Assembly (NCBI RefSeq): GCF_001748245.1
Contig: NZ_BDFO01000001.1
Location: 421,740 to 485,739 of the forward strand
Direction: 5' to 3'
DNA: 64,000 nt
Source of the DNA: Oligoflexus tunisiensis
GTDB lineage: Bacteria; Bdellovibrionota_B; Oligoflexia; Oligoflexales; Oligoflexaceae
Positions 51,500 to 58,350 of the stretch are shown here, piece after piece. Positions within the stretch are counted from its first letter, which is position 1; every line of letters begins with the position of its first letter. Under the pieces are notes generated by a model. The model did no database searches. It had not been told where the DNA came from and saw only the letters and a list, made by a program, of their open reading frames with translations. A program made the translations under genes and the position numbers.

Positions 51500-52723
51500 T
51501 TAACGATCTCCTCGGGCGACTGTGGTGCTGCGCAGTTGCTTCAGAGAACGACGGACCTGAGCAGAGAGTTCCTGAGGAACGATGATTTCAAACCCTGTGG
51601 GCAAGGGCCTATGCTTATTGGCGAAGGCTTTCGGCAGAATGCACTGATTGTATTCCTGTAAAATTTCCTTTTTGAGTGGGGTCTGCGTGATCAGCTGATG
51701 CACGGACACGGGCCGTTCCAGACGGATGTGATCGATCTTCAGGGGATTTTTGTGAGTATTGGCCTGCTCTTCGTAGAGATCCTTATACACCTGCCGTGCG
51801 GCCAGGAACTCGCTGTAGAAGTTCCGGCTGGCAAAACCGAAGCTGCCGGCTTTGTAGCGGCGTATGATATCATCCAGATTGCTCGAGCCCACGGTCCGAA
51901 CCGCGCGCTGCATGCCACCTGCCCCGTGATTGTATGCCGTGATGGCCAAAGGCCAGATTTTTAATCTTTTATGGTTTTGTTCGAGGAGCATAGCGGCACC
52001 ATAGGAAGCCTTGAGAGGGGACAGCCGCTCATCGATATAGCTGTTCACCGTCATGTAAATCCTTGCAGTATTCGGCATGAACTGCCAGACGCCGGAAGCC
52101 CCGACTTTGGAAAGAGCTTCACGGTTGAACATGGACTCGACAAATGCGATGCGGGTCAGTTCATGCGGCAGATTCCGGTTGCGGAAGATGCGTTCCATAT
52201 AGGGCAGATAGGAATCGGCGCGCTCCGCCGCGCGGGCGAATTCATCCGAAAGGCCCTGCTGGGTCCGCAGATAGATTTCCTCGGTGAACAATCGGGACAG
52301 GGTTTCCTTGCGTTTGCTATAGACCTGCAGGACGCGCTGCTCCATGGGCCCGTATTCGAGGGCTTTTTTGCCGATTTTTTGCAGGCGCGTGATGGCGATC
52401 TGGTAGCGTTCCACATAGCGATTGAGGATATCACGCTTCTCGTTGCGATTGAACGAGCGACCATTATTGTATTTCTGTTTGAAACTATCATAGTCGACAA
52501 CATCAATGATGATATCAACGTACTCGGGATCGTGGATGACGATCGCGGAACTTTTATAACGACGGAAGATCTTGACCCAGAACTCCGACTGCGCTTTCAC
52601 CAAAGGTGTAGCGGGAAAGGTCTGGTCCGAATCGATGAGTTGAGTTTCGCTCTCCGTCTGACTGAAGCCGCTGGCGGTCCAGGTCGTCAGGCTGAAGAGT
52701 AAAGCTACGGTTGCGAGGCGCAT
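51500..52723 (-). CDS. MltD-like lytic murein transglycosylase, first gene of the envelope operon
   Basis: 407 aa, ATG with AGGAAGG upstream. A signal peptide covers residues 1-21. The SLT domain (about 185-310) has the catalytic Glu in AFVESMFNREALSKVGASG, then VWQFMPNTAR and ITAYNHGAGGM, all standard for family 1 transglycosylases. It cleaves peptidoglycan to 1,6-anhydro ends. No LysM repeats are seen. Leading an operon of TPR envelope proteins, it probably opens the wall for a trans-envelope complex. Confidence 0.9.
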   Translation of the reverse strand: MRLATVALLFSLTTWTASGFSQTESETQLIDSDQTFPATPLVKAQSEFWVKIFRRYKSSAIVIHDPEYVDIIIDVVDYDSFKQKYNNGRSFNRNEKRDILNRYVERYQIAITRLQKIGKKALEYGPMEQRVLQVYSKRKETLSRLFTEEIYLRTQQGLSDEFARAAERADSYLPYMERIFRNRNLPHELTRIAFVESMFNREALSKVGASGVWQFMPNTARIYMTVNSYIDERLSPLKASYGAAMLLEQNHKRLKIWPLAITAYNHGAGGMQRAVRTVGSSNLDDIIRRYKAGSFGFASRNFYSEFLAARQVYKDLYEEQANTHKNPLKIDHIRLERPVSVHQLITQTPLKKEILQEYNQCILPKAFANKHRPLPTGFEIIVPQELSAQVRRSLKQLRSTTVARGDR

Positions 52724-52884
52724 GGCACAACCTTCCTGAATGGCGTGATTCTCCTATGTACATCTTAATCAGCCTTCCCGGAGCTGGGCAGGCCGCCAAA
52801 TTTCTGACCAAAGGGTTTACAGGCCCTGGGGACGTGGATAGACTGTGGGAATTTTGGAAACCATAGTGACCAAAGAGGGTTGAG

Positions 52885-53268
52885 ATGATCGATCACATAG
52901 GTTTGACTGTCAGCGACTTCCGGAAAAGCCGGGACTTCTATGTCAAAGCTTTGGCGCCTCTGAATTATGAGATTTTGATGGAATTTCCCAGTTCCGGAAG
53001 CGGCGCGCCTGATATCGCAGGCTTTGGGGAGAAACCGCATCCGGATTTCTGGTTGAGTGTGGGCCCGGTCCAGGCCCGGCTGCATGTGGCGTTCCGTGCC
53101 AGGTCACGGCAGATGGTGGACGCGTTTTATCAGGCAGCCCTGGCTGTCGGCGGGAAGGACAACGGCGGGCCCGGCCTGCGGCCGCAGTACCATGCGAATT
53201 ATTATGGGGCGTTTGTGCTGGACCCGGATGGGCATAATATTGAGGCTGTTTGTCACAATCCGGAATAA
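52885..53268 (+). CDS. VOC-superfamily (glyoxalase-like) protein
   Basis: 127 aa, ATG with GAGGG five bases upstream. Two beta-alpha-beta-beta-beta modules start with MIDHIGLTVSDFRKSRDFY and end with YYGAFVLDPDGHNIEAVCH, typical of small glyoxalase/bleomycin-resistance-type proteins. H4 and E121 are plausible metal ligands. The substrate is unknown. It converges with the MORN protein with no gap. Confidence 0.88.
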   Translation: MIDHIGLTVSDFRKSRDFYVKALAPLNYEILMEFPSSGSGAPDIAGFGEKPHPDFWLSVGPVQARLHVAFRARSRQMVDAFYQAALAVGGKDNGGPGLRPQYHANYYGAFVLDPDGHNIEAVCHNPE

Positions 53269-54051
53269 TTATTGGATGTCATTTAAAATCAAGAATTGAC
53301 CTTCGCGCTGGAGTTTGACGGTGCATGGTTTTTCCTTGGCCATGAGAGTGCGATCGGCTTTTTGGTACTCAAACGTGGTTGTGAGTTTGATATCACAAAG
53401 CTCCTGAATAAGGTCGCCGACTTTAACCCCGAGACGGGGCAGGTCCTTGTTATCGTGGAAGGCGCGGATTCTCATGCCCAGGGGGATGCGGTGCGGATCA
53501 AGGACCCATTCCACCGATCCACGGTTAACGGTTTTTTCAGGGCTGGATCCTGTGATGTTAACGACGGAGGTTCTCTGGTCCTGAACAAAGGTTTCCCTAT
53601 AGGTTCGTTTGCGGGCTGTGATGAGAAGAAAATCGCCTTCGCGTTTGCCATTCAAAAAGTTCCCATAACGAACATCGCCGCTGGGATAGGTGACCGTGGC
53701 TTGACCATGGAACCTGGCGTCCTTGAATTCCCCACGATATGTAAATCCCGACTTGAATTTCATGGTACCACTGCCGTTGGGAAGGTTGTCATCCCAGAGT
53801 CCTTCATAGGAAATATATTTGGGACTGTCCTTCCAGACTTGCGAACCATAACCTTTGCGCATGTCTTCAAACCATTCGCCTGAGTATTCCCGGCCATTGG
53901 CGTATTTCATGCGGCCTTTGCCGTGGCGTTGGCCGTTTTTCAATTCACCCGTGTAAACGTCGCCGTTGGGATAGGTGATGTCAGCCGCGGCGAGTCGTGC
54001 CGCGGTGCATGTTAGGATGATCAGGAAAAGCCAATGAAAGCGTGGGAACAT
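53269..54051 (-). CDS. Secreted MORN-repeat protein with a C-terminal PDZ-like domain
   Basis: 260 aa, ATG with GGAGG six bases upstream. A signal peptide covers residues 1-23. Five MORN units run from about 27 to 140 (YPNGDVYTGELKNGQRHGKG, then ANGREYSGEW, ISYEGLWDDNLPNGSG, TYRGEFKDARFHG, VRYGNFLNGKREG). Residues about 175-260 resemble a PDZ domain (LPRLGVKVGDLIQELCDIKL, then VKLQREGQFLIL). MORN repeats bind lipids or proteins at membranes. The combination suggests a periplasmic scaffold. Function unknown. Confidence 0.82.
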   Translation of the reverse strand: MFPRFHWLFLIILTCTAARLAAADITYPNGDVYTGELKNGQRHGKGRMKYANGREYSGEWFEDMRKGYGSQVWKDSPKYISYEGLWDDNLPNGSGTMKFKSGFTYRGEFKDARFHGQATVTYPSGDVRYGNFLNGKREGDFLLITARKRTYRETFVQDQRTSVVNITGSSPEKTVNRGSVEWVLDPHRIPLGMRIRAFHDNKDLPRLGVKVGDLIQELCDIKLTTTFEYQKADRTLMAKEKPCTVKLQREGQFLILNDIQ

Positions 54052-54163
54052 GGGAAGCCTCCGGCCAGGTGCTGTCTGGTCTTACCTGGGAAGGGCGCCC
54101 AGGGCTAGAGGCGGGTACTCATTTTTCGTTCTCAGGTGGGGAAGGGTGTCGAAATAGCGTGAT

Positions 54164-54916
54164 TTATCCTGTAACACCAAGAACCAGGCTGAGTTCATAA
54201 AAGCCCTGCACCAGATAAACCACACTGATGAGCAGAATGATCCGCCGTGACCAGAGCTGAAAACTCTGATCATTGGCCTTGTCCAGAAATTTTCCCCCGA
54301 GCACTGTCCCCAGCAGAGCCACCCCGCAGACCGCAAGAATTTCACTGCTGGAGAAGGCGGCCGTGGACAGCATGGATCCGTAATATAAAAGTTTCAATCC
54401 ATGCCCCAGCGCCTGTGTGATGGCTTTACTGGCGACGATCTGATGGCGGGACATGCGCGTATGCAGATAAAAAATATCGAGCGCCGGTCCGGAGACACCC
54501 GAAGCCAGCTGCAGCGTCGTCACGAGAAGGCCACAAAACACAGCATGAAGAGGCTTTTCGATGTCCAGCACCATCAGTCTTTTGCCATAAAGTGCAAACC
54601 ATGGCATGGAACCCATCAGCAGATAAATCAGCCACCGTTCCGGTAGAAACTGAACAGCATAAAGAAGAAAAACCGCCCCTGCGGCTCCCAGTCCATAGGC
54701 CGGCAGGATTCGCCACGCCACATGCCGGATGTGAAGCAGCACCCGTGATCCATTGGCCGCCATCTGCGCCAGACCATGAAGCATCATGGCCGTTCCCGTC
54801 GGCAATACCAGAGTCAGGAATCCCATGAGCAGCATGCCGCCACCCATTCCCAAAACTCCTGATAGTGTGCTGGTGATTGCAATGGCCAGGTAGACGCCGA
54901 GCCAGGTCAAACTCAT
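54164..54916 (-). CDS. TSUP (TauE/SafE) family membrane transporter
   Basis: 250 aa from the ATG at 54916 (AGGAG five bases upstream). About eight membrane helices, with the family-type glycine motif SGVLGMGGGMLLMG near the N-terminus and the repeated half-motif LASGVSGPALDIF in the middle. TSUP proteins export sulfite, sulfonates or related anions. Alone in its transcript; the substrate cannot be read. Confidence 0.85.
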   Translation of the reverse strand: MSLTWLGVYLAIAITSTLSGVLGMGGGMLLMGFLTLVLPTGTAMMLHGLAQMAANGSRVLLHIRHVAWRILPAYGLGAAGAVFLLYAVQFLPERWLIYLLMGSMPWFALYGKRLMVLDIEKPLHAVFCGLLVTTLQLASGVSGPALDIFYLHTRMSRHQIVASKAITQALGHGLKLLYYGSMLSTAAFSSSEILAVCGVALLGTVLGGKFLDKANDQSFQLWSRRIILLISVVYLVQGFYELSLVLGVTG

Positions 54917-54976
54917 GGAGGCTCCTCTGTTATCCATTCTCAGGATAACAGATTACCGGAGCTGGTAAAGCGCATC

Positions 54977-54995
54977 CACCGGGCAGGACCCGGTG
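54977..54995. terminator. GC-rich hairpin after the 55014 gene
   Basis: CACCGGG/CCCGGTG seven-pair stem with a five-base loop, 18 bases after the minus-strand stop at 55014. No T-run; terminator role uncertain. Confidence 0.4.
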
Positions 54996-55013
54996 TGCCA
55001 TGACAAGCGGAAC

Positions 55014-55634
55014 TTATTCCGGGGAAACGGGAACATCAGGATCCCGGGCGTCAACGATCGACTGCGTCGGGAACTTGAGTTCCTGAGCATAACCCGGTGT
55101 CTGGCCTGCGGCGAGTTCGGCGATGGTCCGGGCGAGGAAATGCCGGGCTTCGTCAACTGTTCGGCTTCGCTGAACGACATCAAAAGCAACGTTCAGAGAA
55201 ACGATATTGTTCTCCTCCTTATCGCAGGTGGCGGACATCTCCCCATCCGTGCGGCGGATGACGATGCTGCCATCGAAAGTTCCCACGTCGTTGAACCTGT
55301 CAGTGGGAACCCGGAATGCGATCACCTGCTCCAGAAAATCCGTGTGTGGCTTGGGCATGTTATGAGGCACCTCCTCACGTCGCAGTATGGTGCGCTTGAA
55401 AGGACCTCTGTTTTCCCAAACGAGCATTTTGGATGTTGATTCGTCGGGCATTCCATATTTCTGTGCGAGCACGCGCGCCAGATCACGTGGCTTCTCAGGC
55501 CAGCCTTCTGTCAGCTGGTCGATGACCACAGCCTGTTCCTGAGCGGGAGAATCGCCCGCCCAAGCATGGGTGGGCAGGCCGATGGAGCTCAATAAAAGAA
55601 CCATGGAAATTCCAAGTCCGGGCTTCATATACAT
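55014..55634 (-). CDS. Secreted protein of unknown function
   Basis: 206 aa, ATG with AAAGGAGG six bases upstream and a good promoter. A signal peptide covers about residues 1-26 (cut after AWA). The mature part has a helical first half and a beta segment (FNDVGTFDGSIVIRRTDGEM). One Cys only. No family is recognised. Single-gene unit. Confidence 0.75.
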   Translation of the reverse strand: MYMKPGLGISMVLLLSSIGLPTHAWAGDSPAQEQAVVIDQLTEGWPEKPRDLARVLAQKYGMPDESTSKMLVWENRGPFKRTILRREEVPHNMPKPHTDFLEQVIAFRVPTDRFNDVGTFDGSIVIRRTDGEMSATCDKEENNIVSLNVAFDVVQRSRTVDEARHFLARTIAELAAGQTPGYAQELKFPTQSIVDARDPDVPVSPE

Positions 55635-55666
55635 GGAAAACCTCCTTTGAGAGTGAATTCGATGGC

Positions 55667-55695
55667 ATCATAGTGCGGCCGGCCTCACTCGACAA
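55667..55695 (-). promoter_or_regulatory. Sigma-70 promoter of the 55014 gene
   Basis: Minus-strand TTGTCG (55690-55695) and TATGAT (55667-55672) with exactly 17 bases between, giving a leader of about 25 bases. Confidence 0.65.
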
Positions 55696-55781
55696 TGGAG
55701 CAAGGTTATCCATAGTGAAAGGCTGCAGGGTCTTAGGGTGAAATCACCACGTGTGGGGAGGATAAGGAACAATCCGTGAAA

Positions 55782-56147
55782 TTACGACCCGGCCTGGGAA
55801 CGAAGCACCTTTTCAACAAGAGCCTTCAGTTGCCCCATCATGATCGGCTTGCGCAAGTATCCATCCGTAAGAGCCTGAGTCGCAGCATCCGGGGCAACGG
55901 CTGAACTTACTATGATGGGCAGCTCTTCTTTCGGAATGTTTTTTCTGATTTCACGGATCATCTCCAGCCCATCCATATTAGGCATCATGATATCAGTGAC
56001 GATCAAATCAGGTCGTGACTTTTGTAAACTCTGAAGCCCTTGAGCCCCATCGCTGGCTAAATGAATATCGTATCCAGCCTTGCTCAGAAAGATTTTAAGC
56101 AGGTGCTGAAGATCAGGTTCGTCTTCGACGATGAGGATCGCCGTCAT
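55782..56147 (-). CDS. Single-domain response regulator paired with the KaiC-like ATPase
   Basis: 121 aa from the ATG at 56147 (AGGAG ten bases upstream). A complete receiver and nothing more: E8-D9, phospho-acceptor D52 in LIVTDIMMPNMDG, S81 in IIVSSA and K99 in RKPI. It follows the KaiC-like gene by 30 bases and is surely in its operon. Like CheY or Spo0F, it must signal by contact. Confidence 0.9.
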   Translation of the reverse strand: MTAILIVEDEPDLQHLLKIFLSKAGYDIHLASDGAQGLQSLQKSRPDLIVTDIMMPNMDGLEMIREIRKNIPKEELPIIVSSAVAPDAATQALTDGYLRKPIMMGQLKALVEKVLRSQAGS

Positions 56148-56177
56148 AAAATCAATGCTCCTGCCTGAGAATTCCAA

Positions 56178-57707
56178 TCATTTCTTTGTCTTTTTTGCTG
56201 AGGCTTTTTTCTGTTTCGGCCTGCTCGTCGCCTTGGCACTTCCGAGGTCCGCACGGGCGAAATCGGTTTCGGAGCCTCCCTTGGATTTTAGTAGCTTGAT
56301 TCCATCATCTGCGATTGTGAATCGGGTCACTGCATGATCAAATCCGCTGTCACGAATCTTGATAATCGACAGCGATCGCGTGAGGTGACCTGATTCTTCG
56401 ATGCACCGGAACAGGATAACATTCTCCACCAGGGCAGAAAGCTCTGTCACCGAGCTGCGGATTTCTGGACTGGAAAGAGGCATTTCCTCGGTATAGAGAG
56501 TCGTGGTGCCCATGGATCGTAACTTCGCTGTCAAGGCTGTCAGGAACCGGGGCATGCGGTCGGGAGAGGTGGACGAATCGCGAAAGCCTTCCATGCCATC
56601 GATGAAAATCCGTTTGGCACCGAACTTTTCCACGCTCCCAATCAGCTGGTCGGCGAGCTGATCAAGGTATTGCTCCGTCGGTGGTCTCCACATGATATGG
56701 ATATTTTTTTTCTGCACCTCACGACCAAGCGCCAGGCCTAAATTTTCCGCTTTGCGGATAAGTCGCGACGGAGTCTCATAAAATCCAAAATATAACCCGA
56801 CCTCCCGGTTTTTTATGCCTTCCAAGAGAAAATACAGACCAAAGAGTGTTTTGCCTGCGCCGGGTGAACCCATCAGGGCCGTCGTTGAGTTGCCCGGCAC
56901 CCCACCAAGCAACATCCTATCAAATTGTGGGATTCCAAAAGCCAGGCGTTCGTTCTGTATGACCGGTTCTTCAGGGAAAGTATTCCACCTGGCCTCCACT
57001 CGCGGATATATTTCAATACCTTGCGCGGTGATGAGAAAGATGTGCTTTCCGGTCAAGTGATTGGTTCCTCTGAATTTATGCACTTCGATTTCACGTCTTG
57101 ATCGCATGCCGGTATGGGAGCGCGTAAGCTCGATCACACCATCAACCAGCGTATGCTCCGATCGAGTCGAGCCGCTCAACGAGGGACTCAGGAGGAGAAT
57201 GGTGCAGTTCAGGGTCGTTGCAAATGTGTTCAGCTCGTGGATAAACCTTGTAAAATCAAGTTCTGTCGCTGCAATGTCGCGCGCGGTGCGAAAGCCATCG
57301 ATAACGATCAAGGACGGCGCATATTTTTCGACTGTGTTAACAAGAATTTCGAGAAGTCCAGAAAGCCCTTTTTCCATGACATTCGAATAGGCGCTTAGGT
57401 ATCGCAGACAAATGCCGACCATGGCTTCGTCGAAAAAGTCCAGCTTGCGAATATTTTGAAGGAGTTTGCCGTGAGATTCTGCGATCAGGGATAAATAGAT
57501 GACCTGCTTGCCACGTTTGGCGAAGGAGAATGCGATCTGGCTCGCCATGATGGTTTTCCCCGCACCTGGCATTCCTTCGAATAGATAAAGCGCATTGGCA
57601 GTGATCCCGCCATCAAGCAGGAGATCCAGACTCGCGATGCCGGTGGATAGAACCGTGGTGTTGGTGGCCCCTGCTTCGTCATGATGTTCTGTCTCGATCG
57701 TGCCCAC
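56178..57707 (-). CDS. Double-domain KaiC/RadA-like ATPase
   Basis: 509 aa with a GTG start (GGAGG seven bases upstream). Two RecA-type domains are present: Walker A GMPGAGKT (45-52) and GSPGAGKT (280-287), Walker B SLIVIDGF and RIFIDGMEGF. The paired catalytic glutamates of cyanobacterial KaiC are not both kept: the first domain reads IAES (E77), the second FYETPS. The KaiC-like family with a linked response regulator is widespread in non-clock bacteria and is thought to act in signalling. The C-terminal 30 residues are a Lys/Ala-rich tail (PKQKKASAKKTKK), possibly nucleic-acid binding. No kaiA or kaiB nearby. Confidence 0.88.
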   Translation of the reverse strand: MGTIETEHHDEAGATNTTVLSTGIASLDLLLDGGITANALYLFEGMPGAGKTIMASQIAFSFAKRGKQVIYLSLIAESHGKLLQNIRKLDFFDEAMVGICLRYLSAYSNVMEKGLSGLLEILVNTVEKYAPSLIVIDGFRTARDIAATELDFTRFIHELNTFATTLNCTILLLSPSLSGSTRSEHTLVDGVIELTRSHTGMRSRREIEVHKFRGTNHLTGKHIFLITAQGIEIYPRVEARWNTFPEEPVIQNERLAFGIPQFDRMLLGGVPGNSTTALMGSPGAGKTLFGLYFLLEGIKNREVGLYFGFYETPSRLIRKAENLGLALGREVQKKNIHIMWRPPTEQYLDQLADQLIGSVEKFGAKRIFIDGMEGFRDSSTSPDRMPRFLTALTAKLRSMGTTTLYTEEMPLSSPEIRSSVTELSALVENVILFRCIEESGHLTRSLSIIKIRDSGFDHAVTRFTIADDGIKLLKSKGGSETDFARADLGSAKATSRPKQKKASAKKTKK

Positions 57708-57714
57708 GACTCAG

Positions 57715-57776
57715 CCTCCCAAAATACCATCTATATCCCAGAACTCACTGGGGGAGGATCAGGAATCGCCTCCTCC
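57715..57776 (-). promoter_or_regulatory. KaiC-like gene leader with mutually exclusive pairings around the ribosome-binding site
   Basis: In the transcript, GGGAGG (57715-57720) is the ribosome-binding site. CCTCCC (57752-57757) can pair with it, or instead with the upstream GGAGGAGG (57769-57776). Such three-part switches can control translation, but short GC motifs also arise by chance. Confidence 0.3.
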
Positions 57777-57922
57777 TGGCATCATTAAGTAGGGCCAAGC
57801 TGCGCACCTGGCGACCCAACTCACCAAACCGCGTCAATAGGTTCGAATTTTCTGCCAAAACCCTGTAATTCCCGGTTGATCGAGCCTCGAAATTACAGTA
57901 GAAACGGAGTCTCCCAAGGTAT

Positions 57923-57999
57923 CGGGGCGTAGCGCAGCCTGGTAGCGCACACGTCTGGGGGGCGTGCGGTCGCTGGTTCGAATCCAGTCGCCCCGACCA
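57923..57999 (+). tRNA. tRNA-Pro (anticodon GGG)
   Basis: 77 bases with all stems: acceptor CGGGGCG/CGCCCCG, D-stem GCGC/GCGC, anticodon stem CACGT/GCGTG with loop CTGGGGG, T-stem GCTGG/CCAGT with TTCGAAT loop, and encoded ACCA. Anticodon GGG reads CCC and CCT proline codons. No duplicated fragment was found nearby. Confidence 0.95.
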
Positions 58000-58082
58000 T
58001 CTTCCTCCTTGTTTATATTTCCGTTTTCTGACTGCTAGCTTCTACAGTGAACATCTCTCGATTCTTGATCGAATCCACTACT

Positions 58083-58208
58083 TCATCCGCGTATTAATTT
58101 TTTCCCGTCCATCACTGGCATATCTAAATCCATGAGAATGAGGTCATAGTCTCCAAGCAAGGCTTTCTCCACACCCTCTTTGCCATTCGCTGCGCAATCA
58201 ACTTCCGC
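58083..58208 (-). pseudogene. Response-regulator receiver fragment
   Basis: A 41-codon minus-strand frame closed by stops at both ends reads CAANGKEGVEKALLGDYDLI and then LMDLDMPVMDGKK, the middle of a receiver with its phospho-acceptor Asp. Both the N-terminal acidic pair and the C-terminal Lys region are missing. It is a decayed piece of a hybrid kinase or regulator. The rest of 58000-58350 shows no gene. Confidence 0.65.
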
Positions 58209-58350
58209 TCATCCTTATTGAAGGTTTTGTTCGTTAGAGGTGTTCGGGGTGCGCCGACTCCATCACTCCAGCATTTGCTGTTATGAAACCTGCGAAACTG
58301 CTGCGATGGGATGAGAAAGTTCGTTTCCGTCGGTCGCATTCGGTATGGAT

